Shown: positions 6,668 through 14,144, numbered from the stretch's first letter. The stretch is 21,613 nt of DNA from JBBRMQ01 sp038230775 (GCA_038230775.1 JBBRMQ010000047.1:1-21613); one strand, 5' to 3'. Notes: generated from the sequence alone by a model not told the origin. A program made the numbers and translations.

Positions 6668-7765
6668 ATGAGTAACGACATCACCCGCCGCCAGTTCGTC
6701 GTCAGTACTACAGTTGCGGCCGCGGCCTTGGGCCAGGCTCCCGCGATTATCAAGTCGTCGGCATCGAAGCCCGTCGTCATCTCATCCGCGAACGGCAACC
6801 AATACAAGAACGGCGGCACGATGACCTGCGTCGAGAAGGCGTTCTCGCTGATGACGCAGGGGAACGACGTGCTCGACTCGCTCATCGCGGGCGTCAACAT
6901 CCTGGAGCTCGATCCGCTCGAGGACAGCGTCGGTTACGGCGGCCTGCCGAATGCCGAGGGGGTGGTGCAGCTCGATTCGTCGTGCATGCACGGGCCGAAG
7001 AAACGCGCCGGATCTGTCGCTGCGCTCGAAGGTGTGCGTACGCCTTCACTGGTGGCGAAGGCGGTGATGGAGAATACCGATCATCATCTTCTCGTCGGGC
7101 GCGGCGCGCAGGAGTTCGCGCGCAACATGGGATTCAAGATCGAAGACGATCTCAACACTGAGAAGTCGCGCGGGCTATGGCTGGAGTGGAAGCGCCGCAT
7201 CGATCCCTCGCACTACCTCGATCCGAAGAGCCGCGCGGAACTCGGATATCGCGTTGCGCTCCAGATGGCGGCCGAAGGCCTCATCCATCGCCAGCATCTG
7301 TACGGCACGATCAACTGCGACGGCGTGAACGCGAAGGGCGAGATCTGCGGCGTCACCACGACCAGCGGTCTGGCGTGGAAGATCCCGGGTCGCGTCGGCG
7401 ACTCTCCGATCCTCGGCGCCGGCCTCTATGTCGACGGTCAAGTCGGCGCCGCCGGCTCGACCGGCCGTGGCGAGGCGAATCTTTACAACCTCAGCTCATT
7501 TCTGATCGTCGAGGCGATGCGCCGCGGCGCGCATCCGAAAGACGCCGCAATGGACGCGCTGCGACGCATCAAATCCAACACGATCGAGAAGCGCCTGCTC
7601 AACCGTCGCGGGCTGCCGAATTTCTCCGTAGAGTTCTACGCTCTGAACGCGAAAGGGGAGTACGCGGGCGTCGGAATGTATCCCGACAAGTACGCCATAT
7701 GCACTGAAAATGGTGCACAAACGCTCGAGTGCGATGCACTTCTGGAAGGGCGCCCAAGTGACTGA
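6668..7765 (+). CDS. Tat-exported Ntn-hydrolase of the glycosylasparaginase / isoaspartyl peptidase family
   Basis: A 365-residue threonine-type N-terminal-nucleophile hydrolase. It starts with a twin-arginine signal (TRRQFVVSTT, then an alanine-rich stretch, residues 6-24), so export of the folded precursor is expected. Family members self-cleave before a Thr that becomes the nucleophile of the beta subunit. Here this is Thr214 in LYGTINCDG, followed by the hallmark WKIPGRVGDSPILGAGLYVD (238-257) and GAAGSTGRGE. The upstream GYGGLPN matches the alpha-subunit pattern of aspartylglucosaminidases, yet the cleavage site is G-T, as in isoaspartyl peptidases, instead of the D-T of classical glycosylasparaginases. 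It removes Asn-linked sugars or cleaves isoAsp/Asn; which is open. It follows a TonB receptor and could process imported or surface peptides (inference). Confidence 0.87.
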   Translation: MSNDITRRQFVVSTTVAAAALGQAPAIIKSSASKPVVISSANGNQYKNGGTMTCVEKAFSLMTQGNDVLDSLIAGVNILELDPLEDSVGYGGLPNAEGVVQLDSSCMHGPKKRAGSVAALEGVRTPSLVAKAVMENTDHHLLVGRGAQEFARNMGFKIEDDLNTEKSRGLWLEWKRRIDPSHYLDPKSRAELGYRVALQMAAEGLIHRQHLYGTINCDGVNAKGEICGVTTTSGLAWKIPGRVGDSPILGAGLYVDGQVGAAGSTGRGEANLYNLSSFLIVEAMRRGAHPKDAAMDALRRIKSNTIEKRLLNRRGLPNFSVEFYALNAKGEYAGVGMYPDKYAICTENGAQTLECDALLEGRPSD

Positions 7766-7806
7766 GCCGGTAAGAGTTATTATGAGCACGTGCCTTGCAC
7801 TATTGA

Positions 7807-8283
7807 ATGGCTGTGAGCGAGGAGAAAAGGAAGCCTCCGCTGCTCGTCGTGGACGACGACCCCGCGATCCGAAAGCTGTTGGAGCGCATCGCCATCCGTG
7901 CGGGGTTTGCCGTTGACTCCGCCTCGGACGGCCAGCACGCGCTCGATCTTCTGGAGAAGAAGGCCTACGACATCGTGGTCGTGGATTTGATGATGCCGCG
8001 GGTGAGCGGGTATGAGCTCGTGCAGAAAATCAGCGCGATCGTTCCGCGGCCGACGGTGATCGTCGCTACCGCGATGACGAACACGGACGTCGCCCGCCTC
8101 GACGACTCGATGGTCCGCCGCGTGATCCGCAAGCCATTCGATGTGGACGGCGTGGCGAAGATTTTGATCGAGGTCGCGTCGGAAGTGTCGGCCGGCGGTT
8201 CCGTCAACCCGCCCCCCGAAGTGACGGTCGTTCCATCGGACGGCGCCGTCAAGCCGCACCGTCCGGCCGACAAACCCTGCTGA
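7807..8283 (+). CDS. Stand-alone response-regulator receiver protein
   Basis: A 158-residue single-domain CheY-like receiver with a short Pro-rich C-terminal tail. The acidic pocket VVDDDP includes D16-D18, the phosphoacceptor is D60 in VVVDLMMP, the switch Thr is T88 in VIVATA, and the conserved Lys is K109 in IRKPF. There is no DNA-binding or enzymatic output domain, so it must work by protein contact or in a phosphorelay. It lacks a Shine-Dalgarno. Its TGA stop shares one base with the start codon of the next receiver gene (TGATG), so the pair is coupled. No histidine kinase lies in the window. Confidence 0.9.
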   Translation: MAVSEEKRKPPLLVVDDDPAIRKLLERIAIRAGFAVDSASDGQHALDLLEKKAYDIVVVDLMMPRVSGYELVQKISAIVPRPTVIVATAMTNTDVARLDDSMVRRVIRKPFDVDGVAKILIEVASEVSAGGSVNPPPEVTVVPSDGAVKPHRPADKPC

Positions 8284-8891
8284 TGTACCAGATTCGCTGT
8301 GTGAATTGCGCCAATGTCTTCGACGCGACGGCGGCGCCGCAATGCGATTGCCTCGAAGAAACCCGCTCCGTACGCTGCCCTTTCTGCAACTCCTGCTTCT
8401 GCAGGACAGACGATAAGTACAAAGCGGCCTTCTGGGAGAAGGCGACGCCCGACATGCGTGCGCGGAAGGCCGAGCTGTCCGAGTATCTGCCACCGGAAAA
8501 AATCAAGCATCCGCTGATCATTTTCGCGGACGACGACCCCACAGCACGCTCCATCATGCGCCGCGTTGTTCAGGGCCTCGGCCACAACCTGATGGTGCTG
8601 CGCAACGGCGCGGACCTCATCGACGTCGCGCGTCTTTACAAGCCCGAGCTGGTCATCACGGATGCGCTGATGCCGAAAATGGATGGGCGCGAAGCGGCGC
8701 GGATCATCAAGAGCGAGCTGCCCGACACAAAGATCATCGTCATCACGTCTGTGTACAAAGGACTTCGCTACAAAAACGAAGCGATGCGGACTTTCGGCGC
8801 CGACGATTACCTCACGAAGCCGGCATCGCCGCAGGATTTGCGGGCAGCGATCGCGAGACAACTGCCTGCACCCGGCTCTGGTTCTGTGTGA
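8283..8891 (+). CDS. Cys-rich zinc-ribbon / receiver-domain fusion protein
   Basis: A 202-residue fusion. Residues 1-45 hold eight cysteines (6, 9, 21, 23, 32, 35, 38, 40) spaced as CxxC, CxC, CxxC and CxC, able to ligate two metal ions. A linker with the EYLPPEKIKHP segment leads into a CheY-like receiver from about residue 77: FADDD (81-85), phosphoacceptor D127 in VITDALMP, T155/S156 in VIVITS and K179 in LTKP. The receiver has all catalytic residues. The N-terminus could bind RNA, DNA or protein, or sense metal or redox state; I know no named family for this order. It is coupled to the preceding receiver. Its last codons and stop (GGT TCT GTG TGA) lie in a copy of the TTCTGTGTGAG border of the repeat that follows. 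Confidence 0.85.
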   Translation: MYQIRCVNCANVFDATAAPQCDCLEETRSVRCPFCNSCFCRTDDKYKAAFWEKATPDMRARKAELSEYLPPEKIKHPLIIFADDDPTARSIMRRVVQGLGHNLMVLRNGADLIDVARLYKPELVITDALMPKMDGREAARIIKSELPDTKIIVITSVYKGLRYKNEAMRTFGADDYLTKPASPQDLRAAIARQLPAPGSGSV

Positions 8892-8928
8892 GACTGCAAG
8901 TTGCCCCAGACGTGGATCCGGCTCTGAT

Positions 8929-8996
8929 GCTTCTGTGTGAGGACCGGCTTCAGCCGGTCACGTTAGGCCGGCTGAAGCCGGCCCACACACAGAAGC
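8929..8996. repeat. Tandem-hairpin element, copy B2 (class 1)
   Basis: The border GCTTCTGTGTG (8929-8939) leads to hairpin 1 (GACCGGC, loop TTCA, GCCGGTC; 8942-8959), spacer ACGTTA, and hairpin 2 (GGCCGGC, loop TGAA, GCCGGCC; 8966-8983), closed by CACACACAGAAGC. Compared with copy B1 at 1820-1890, hairpin 2 swaps an A-T pair for a G-C pair on both strands. It lies between convergent genes and may terminate both. An extra border fragment TTCTGTGTGAG lies at 8882-8892, over the stop of the upstream gene. Confidence 0.87.
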
Positions 8997-9032
8997 CGGC
9001 CCACACACCGAAGCGGGCCCACACACAGAAGC
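8974..9032. repeat. 18-bp tandem repeat, three units plus a partial fourth
   Basis: Units GAAGCCGGCCCACACACA (8974-8991), GAAGCCGGCCCACACACC (8992-9009) and GAAGCGGGCCCACACACA (9010-9027) are followed by GAAGC. The first unit is the last half-stem and border of the tandem-hairpin element, so the array looks like amplification of that element's right end. It stops 1 base before the stop codon of the kgd-type gene. Confidence 0.88.
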
Positions 9033-9033
9033 A

Positions 9034-12000
9034 CTATCCCAACGCCGCGTCAATCAGCGCTTTCTGTTGCTCCTCATGCCGGTGATGTGAGCCCGTCGCA
9101 GGTGAAGCGCTCTTCGGACGTCCGACGTAGCGCGTGCCTGCCGGCAGACGCTCGATCAGGAATGGCCACGCACCCATGTTGCGCGGCTCCTCCTGCAGCC
9201 AGATCACTTCCGTCGCATTGCCGATGGCCGCGGTGAGCGCCGCCTGCGGGAATGGATACAACTGTTCCAGCCGGACGATGCGCACGTTCGAGCCGCGTTC
9301 GCCGCGCGCCGCCGCGAGGTCGTAGTAGACCTTGCCCGAAGTGATGATGACGCGCTGCGCATCGGGCGCGCCGTCGACGAGCACGGGCTCGAAGCGTCCA
9401 TTGGTCAGTTGATCCAGCGTGGAGGTGGCCTTCGGATGACGCAGCAGTGACTTCGGCGTCATCACGATCAGCGGCTTGCGCGGGTCGTTCTTCACCTGGC
9501 GCCGCAGTGCGTGGAAGTACTGGGCGGGCGTCGTCGGATACACGACCTGCATGTTGCCCTCCGCGCACAGCGTGAGGAAACGCTCGAGGCGCGCGCTGGA
9601 ATGTTCCGGTCCCTGACCCTCGTAACCGTGCGGGAGCAGCAGAACGAGTCCGCTGTGCTGTCCCCACTTCTCTTCCGCGCTGGAGATGAACTGATCGATC
9701 ACGATCTGTGCACCGTTCACGAAGTCGCCGAACTGCGCTTCCCACATCACGAGCGCCGCCGGATCGGCAACGGAGTATCCATACTCGAAGCCGAGGACGC
9801 CGTATTCGGAGAGGAGGGAGTCGTAGACGGAGAAGCTGACATCCGCATCCGTCTCGTTGATGTCTTCGGACGGCGCGTTCCTGAACACGACGGGATGCGC
9901 GGGCTTCGCATGGGTCTCCGGAACGAGTGCGTTGAGCGGTATATATCCCGCGCCGCTGACGTAATCGAAGAGGATCGCGTGGCGCTGCGAGAATGTCCCG
10001 CGTCCGCTGTCCTGCCCGGACAGCCGCACGCGGTAGCCATCGAGGATCACGGTTCCGAATGCGAGCAGCTCGCCGAACGCCCAGTCCATCGGCTCACGTC
10101 CTTCGGCCATCGCCGCGCGCTTCGTCAGCACCGGCTTCAGCTTCGGATGCATGGCGATGTTCTCGGGGATCGTGGTCAGCACGCGACCGACCTGTTGCAA
10201 CTGCTCGAGCGGCACGGCGGTGTCGGGTGAAGGGCCGTTCTGGAATCCGGTGACCTCTTCGTCGGTCCACAGCGCCTTGCTCTGTTGGGTCGGCGGCAGC
10301 GTGTCTTCCCGCGTGCGATCGAATGCTTCCTGCAACTTCTTCTGAAAGGCGTCGAGCCACTCTTCGGCTTCCTTCGGATCGATGTCGCCTTTGCGCAGGA
10401 GCTGTTCGGTGTAGATCTTCCGCACCGAGCGATGCTCTTTGATCGCCTTGTACATCCGCGGCTGCGTGAGCGACGGCTCGTCGCCTTCGTTGTGGCCGTG
10501 GCGGCGGTAGCAGATCACGTCGATCACGACGTCCTTGTGGAACTGCTGGCGGAAGTCGTACGCGAGTTTCACCGCACGGATGCACGTCTCCGGATCGTCG
10601 CCGTTGACGTGGAAGATCGGTGCCTGCACCGCCTTCGCCACATCGGTCGCGTAGACCGAGGATCGCGCCGATTCGGGACCGGTGGTGAAGCCGATCTGAT
10701 TGTTGATGACGATGTGCACCGTTCCGCCGGTGAGATATCCCTTGAGTTGCGAGAGATTCAACGTCTCCGCAACGACGCCCTGGCCGGCGAACGCGGCGTC
10801 GCCGTGCAGCAGGACGGGCAGCACGTTCTTGCGCCCGTTGTCGGCGATGAGCTTCTGCTTCGCGCGGACCATGCCCTCCACGATCGGATCGACCGCTTCG
10901 AGATGGCTGGGATTCGAAGCCAGGGTGAGGCGCAGCGTCGCGCCGTCAGGCGCCTGATGCGTTCCGTCGGCGCCGAGGTGGTATTTGACGTCGCCGGATC
11001 CCTGGGTAGTGTTGGGGTCGACGTCGCCTTCGAACTCGTGAAAGATCTTTTCGTACGACTTGCCGATCACGTTGGCGAGAACGTTGAGCCGCCCGCGGTG
11101 CGCCATGCCGATGACCGCTTCGACCACTCCGTTCGCAGTGGCCTCGTTGAAGAGATGATCGAGCATCGGAATCACCGACTCAGCGCCTTCCATCGAGAAG
11201 CGCTTGTGGCCCACATACTTCGTGTGCAGGAACTTCTCGAACGCCTCGGCATCGTTGAGCTTCATGAGGATCCGGCGCTTGTTCGCGCCATCCAGCGGTT
11301 GCTGGTTGCGCGTCGGCTCCATCCGGTCCTGCAGCCACTTCTTCTGCACGGTCTCCTGGATGTGCATGTACTCGGAACCGATTTTTCCGCAGTACGTCTC
11401 GCGCACCGTGTCGAGGATGTCGCGGAGCTTCGCGGTCATCTTTCCGCAAAGGCCGCCGCAGATGAACTCGCGGTCGAGATCCCAGATCGTGAGGCCGTAG
11501 AACGCCGGATCGAGCTCCGGATGGCGATGCACGGTGTACTCCAGCGGATCGAGGTCGGCGAGCAGATGGCCGCGCACGCGATAGGCGTTGATCATCTGCA
11601 GCACGCGCGCTTCCCGCGCCCGCGCGTCCTGCCCTTCCTGGGCGCGGTCCTTGGCCCAGCGCACGGGCTCGTACGGGATGCGCAGGTCGCGATAGATGTC
11701 GTCGTAGAAGTTGTCCGCGCCTAACAGGAGCTCGTGGATGCGCGCCAGGAACGCGCCGGACTCCGCCCCTTGAATGATGCGATGGTCGTACGTTGACGTC
11801 ATCGTCATCACCTTCGAGATGCCCAGGTTGGCGATGACGGAGTCGTCCGCGGCGGAGTATTCGGCGGGATAGTCGATCTGGCCCGTCGCCAGGATTGCAC
11901 CCTGCGTCTGCATCAGCCGCGGAACCGAGGCGATGGTGCCGATGGTGCCGGGATTGGTCAGCGAGATCGTCGTGCCTTCGAAGTCCGCCATCTCGAGCGT

Positions 12001-12651
12001 GTTGTTGCGCGCCTTGCGCACGACGTCGTTGTAGGCCTTCAGGAACTGCGCGAAGTCCAGAGTCTGCGAGCGCTTCACATTCGGGACGACGAGCGAACGC
12101 GAGCCGTCCTTGCGCTCGACGTCGATCGCGATGCCGAGGTTGACGTCTTCGCGATCGATGCGCGTCGGCTGCCCTTCGTTTGCGGCGAAGGCGGAGTTCA
12201 TGTGAGGGAACGTCTTGATCGCCTTCACGATCGCAAACGCGATGATGTGCGTGTACGAAGACTTCGTCTGGCCGGTCAGCGAGAGGTGATGATTGATGAC
12301 GCGCCGGTTCTCTTCGAGCGCCTTCACCGGGATGTTGCGGATCGACGTGGCGGTGGGGACGGAGAGCGACGCCTCCATGTTCTGGGCGATCTTGCCGGCC
12401 GCGCCGCGCAGCGGCACGCCAGCCGGGGTTACGACTTGTAACGCCGCCGGCCGCGGCGGCGGGACCGCCGCCGGCTCGGCGGCGGGTGGGGCAGCGGTCT
12501 CTGTCGGTGCGGCGCCATCCTCCACCGGCTCCTGGTAGTCGTGGAAGAACTCGCGCCAGCTTGCGCTCACCGCATCGGGATCGGTGCGGTACTTTTCGTA
12601 AAGCTCTTCGATGAATGCGATGTTGGCGCCGTAGTTCGGGATCGATGACAT
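9034..12651 (-). CDS. kgd: Multifunctional 2-oxoglutarate decarboxylase/dehydrogenase E1 fused to succinyltransferase E2 domain (Kgd type)
   Basis: A 1205-residue fusion acting in the TCA cycle. The N-terminal segment 1-40 (FIEELYEKYRTDPDAV) is the usual OGDH E1 N-terminus. A Pro/Ala linker follows (about 44-70), then an E2 catalytic domain (about 85-320) with the DHRIIQG motif at 289-295 (His290), then thiamine-diphosphate E1 (about 330-1205) with FSMEGAES (485), GMAHRGRLNVL (515), NPSHLEAVDP (580), HGDAAFAGQGV (616) and VINNQIGFTT (648). There is no lipoyl domain, as in mycobacterial Kgd, so a separate lipoylated E2 and lipoamide dehydrogenase must supply the swinging arm. Kgd proteins decarboxylate 2-oxoglutarate and, with partners, form succinyl-CoA. 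AGGA lies 7 bases before ATG 12651 and overlaps the upstream PAP2 stop region; it is the third gene of a tight operon. Confidence 0.93.
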   Translation of the reverse strand: MSSIPNYGANIAFIEELYEKYRTDPDAVSASWREFFHDYQEPVEDGAAPTETAAPPAAEPAAVPPPRPAALQVVTPAGVPLRGAAGKIAQNMEASLSVPTATSIRNIPVKALEENRRVINHHLSLTGQTKSSYTHIIAFAIVKAIKTFPHMNSAFAANEGQPTRIDREDVNLGIAIDVERKDGSRSLVVPNVKRSQTLDFAQFLKAYNDVVRKARNNTLEMADFEGTTISLTNPGTIGTIASVPRLMQTQGAILATGQIDYPAEYSAADDSVIANLGISKVMTMTSTYDHRIIQGAESGAFLARIHELLLGADNFYDDIYRDLRIPYEPVRWAKDRAQEGQDARAREARVLQMINAYRVRGHLLADLDPLEYTVHRHPELDPAFYGLTIWDLDREFICGGLCGKMTAKLRDILDTVRETYCGKIGSEYMHIQETVQKKWLQDRMEPTRNQQPLDGANKRRILMKLNDAEAFEKFLHTKYVGHKRFSMEGAESVIPMLDHLFNEATANGVVEAVIGMAHRGRLNVLANVIGKSYEKIFHEFEGDVDPNTTQGSGDVKYHLGADGTHQAPDGATLRLTLASNPSHLEAVDPIVEGMVRAKQKLIADNGRKNVLPVLLHGDAAFAGQGVVAETLNLSQLKGYLTGGTVHIVINNQIGFTTGPESARSSVYATDVAKAVQAPIFHVNGDDPETCIRAVKLAYDFRQQFHKDVVIDVICYRRHGHNEGDEPSLTQPRMYKAIKEHRSVRKIYTEQLLRKGDIDPKEAEEWLDAFQKKLQEAFDRTREDTLPPTQQSKALWTDEEVTGFQNGPSPDTAVPLEQLQQVGRVLTTIPENIAMHPKLKPVLTKRAAMAEGREPMDWAFGELLAFGTVILDGYRVRLSGQDSGRGTFSQRHAILFDYVSGAGYIPLNALVPETHAKPAHPVVFRNAPSEDINETDADVSFSVYDSLLSEYGVLGFEYGYSVADPAALVMWEAQFGDFVNGAQIVIDQFISSAEEKWGQHSGLVLLLPHGYEGQGPEHSSARLERFLTLCAEGNMQVVYPTTPAQYFHALRRQVKNDPRKPLIVMTPKSLLRHPKATSTLDQLTNGRFEPVLVDGAPDAQRVIITSGKVYYDLAAARGERGSNVRIVRLEQLYPFPQAALTAAIGNATEVIWLQEEPRNMGAWPFLIERLPAGTRYVGRPKSASPATGSHHRHEEQQKALIDAALG

Positions 12652-12660
12652 GCGTGATTC

Positions 12661-13338
12661 CTAACGGTTTTCTGCGTCTTCGCGTTCCACGATCGTGTGC
12701 GAGAGCGACGTCAGGCCTAACCAGCCGAACCCGGCCGCGAATCCTCCGAGGACGTCGGAGGGGAAGTGGACGCCGAAGTAGACGCGGGAAAAGCCGACGC
12801 TGAGGATCGTAAATGCCGTGATGGTGTGCACCACGGCCTGTGTGGCGACAGAGCGGTGCTGCACCAGGTGATGGGCGACGATCGGGTAGGTCGCCGCGGA
12901 CAGGAGGGAATGGCCGCTGGGAAAGCTGTGAGACTTCGGCAGCTTGATCTGCCGCGCCAGCTGCTGCGGCCGCTGCCGCTGGAAGATGTTCTTGAGAATG
13001 GTGTTGATCGCCATCGCGCCGCCGGTGCTGACCACCACCGTCCAGGCGTCCTGCTTCCGTCCCTCGCGGATCATGGCCAGGGCCGTGATCCCGGCGGCGG
13101 TGCTGATCGCCGCGTGCGATCCGAGTTGCGTGATCGCTTCCATGAACGTGTGCATGCCGGGGTTATCGATCTTGTGCACGATGTCGAAGACCATGTGGTC
13201 GTAACGATCGGCACGTCCCTCCACGACCAGCTCCGCCTGCTTCTTGAAAAAGAAAAACGCGACGGCGGCCAGGGCCACGCTGCCGGTGGTTCCGATTGCC
13301 ACTGGAAGGAAGCTCTGACGCCGCTTCGGCTTTTTCAC
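12661..13338 (-). CDS. PAP2-superfamily membrane phosphatase
   Basis: A 225-residue integral membrane phosphatase of the type 2 phosphatidic acid phosphatase family. All three signature motifs are intact: K116-x6-RP (KNIFQRQRP), PSGH at 140-143, and SRVYFGVHFPSD at 184-195 with catalytic His191. Hydrophobic spans are near 13-31, 76-90, 98-113, 145-160, 168-185 and 195-212. Such enzymes dephosphorylate lipid phosphates such as phosphatidate or undecaprenyl pyrophosphate on the periplasmic face; the exact substrate is unknown. The GTG start at 13338 overlaps the TGA of the upstream acetyltransferase (GTGA), and kgd starts 9 bases downstream. The stop codon TAG forms part of the Shine-Dalgarno of kgd (TAGGA). 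Confidence 0.9.
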   Translation of the reverse strand: MKKPKRRQSFLPVAIGTTGSVALAAVAFFFFKKQAELVVEGRADRYDHMVFDIVHKIDNPGMHTFMEAITQLGSHAAISTAAGITALAMIREGRKQDAWTVVVSTGGAMAINTILKNIFQRQRPQQLARQIKLPKSHSFPSGHSLLSAATYPIVAHHLVQHRSVATQAVVHTITAFTILSVGFSRVYFGVHFPSDVLGGFAAGFGWLGLTSLSHTIVEREDAENR

Positions 13339-14132
13339 GGCGCGATTCTACGCAGGATCACGAACTTGTGCGCGATCTCCGCTCCGCAGGACTTGCGGTA
13401 GAACTCGATGGAGTCGGTCCAGGGAATGATCACCTCCTCGAAACCGAGACGTTTCAGCTCGGCGAGCGAGGCCAGGAGCAGATCGCGGCCGAGTCCTCTG
13501 CCGCGCAGGCGCGCGTCGACACCGGTTGGGCCGAAGAAGCCGAGTCCGCGGTTGTTCGCCTCCTGCGCAGCGAAGCCGGCGATCTGGCCATCGACCTCGA
13601 CATAGAAGAGTGTTTCGGCGTGAGAGGCTTCAAAGCGCCAGATCGCCCCAAACTCGCGTTCGATGAATTTGAGAACGCTGTGCGTCTGTGTGGGGCCAGC
13701 CCTCCGGCTGGCCTCGCCACCCAGAGGGGTGGCGCCACACGTTAGATTCTGTGTTTGCGCGGTTTCTTCATAGTTGTGATGCTTGAAAAAGCCGAGCGTT
13801 CCTTCATCCGTCTCGATGACTCCCGGTGTGAAGTAGTTCCCCGGTTCCGCCGCGACGATGAAGGCGCCGCGCGACTCCGCGTCGCGCAACAGCGCAGTTC
13901 CGATCCCGCGTCGCCGGTGCGCCCGATCCACTGCGATCATCCTTAGATACGTGCCGCACGTGACGGAGAGACCCTCGAAGTCGCCGTGGACGCGAACCTC
14001 AGGCTGACCGAGAGGTCCCGGTCCGAAGAGCTTTTCCTCGGCCACGACGCTGATGTCGTACGGCGCTTCGTTCGCGCGGGTGAGCAGGGTCGTCAGCCGC
14101 GGCAAGTCCGATCGCGCGGCGCTGCGGATCAC
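13335..14132 (-). CDS. Double-GNAT-domain N-acetyltransferase interrupted by a repeat-derived linker
   Basis: A 265-residue protein with two GNAT folds. The N-terminal domain (about 1-120) has acetyl-CoA loop HRRRGIGTA near residues 72-80; the C-terminal domain (about 150-265) has RLRGRGLG and ends FYRKSCGAEIAHKFVILRR. These enzymes transfer an acyl group from acyl-CoA to an amine; the acceptor is unknown. The linker CGATPLGGEASRRAGPT is encoded entirely by a tandem-hairpin repeat (13688-13740) read in frame, an apparent insertion of about 18 residues between domains that leaves both folds intact. The GTG start at 14132 is fixed by the first strand (IRSAARSDL). The stop overlaps the PAP2 start. 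A divergent thioredoxin gene starts 18 bases upstream. Confidence 0.85.
   Translation of the reverse strand: MIRSAARSDLPRLTTLLTRANEAPYDISVVAEEKLFGPGPLGQPEVRVHGDFEGLSVTCGTYLRMIAVDRAHRRRGIGTALLRDAESRGAFIVAAEPGNYFTPGVIETDEGTLGFFKHHNYEETAQTQNLTCGATPLGGEASRRAGPTQTHSVLKFIEREFGAIWRFEASHAETLFYVEVDGQIAGFAAQEANNRGLGFFGPTGVDARLRGRGLGRDLLLASLAELKRLGFEEVIIPWTDSIEFYRKSCGAEIAHKFVILRRIAP
13688..13740. repeat. Tandem-hairpin element, copy A2, inside the acetyltransferase gene (class 1)
   Basis: CTGTGTGG (from 13686) leads to hairpin 1 (GGCCAGCC, loop CTCC, GGCTGGCC; 13694-13713), a single T, and hairpin 2 (CGCCACCC, loop AGAG, GGGTGGCG; 13715-13734), closed by CCACAC. Hairpin 1 and both loops equal copy A1 at 6590. 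Hairpin 2 differs at two positions per arm, and each change is compensated on the other arm. It is translated in the interdomain linker of the GNAT protein. Confidence 0.88.
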
Positions 14133-14138
14133 GCGGGC

Positions 14139-14144
14139 AGCATA
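14139..14144 (-). promoter_or_regulatory. Putative -10 box (TATGCT) for the GNAT-PAP2-kgd operon
   Basis: On the minus strand TATGCT ends 6 bases before the GTG start of the acetyltransferase; no Shine-Dalgarno is visible. The box lies in an 18-base gap between two divergent start codons, so any -35 would be inside the thioredoxin coding region. Confidence 0.28.

Noticed and set aside
8974..9032. Possible CRISPR array
   Set aside because: The 18-bp units are directly adjacent with no spacers and no cas genes are near; it is a tandem expansion of a repeat end.
10285..11724. Long open frame (about 479 codons) on the plus strand opposite the kgd-type gene
   Set aside because: It is antisense to a strongly conserved E1 domain; its composition (Arg/Val/Glu/Asp/His-rich, no domains) is that of a high-GC shadow frame.
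13688..13740. Frameshift or gene split between the two GNAT domains
   Set aside because: The frame is continuous through the repeat and both domains keep their motifs, so a single fused protein with a repeat-derived linker is the simpler reading.
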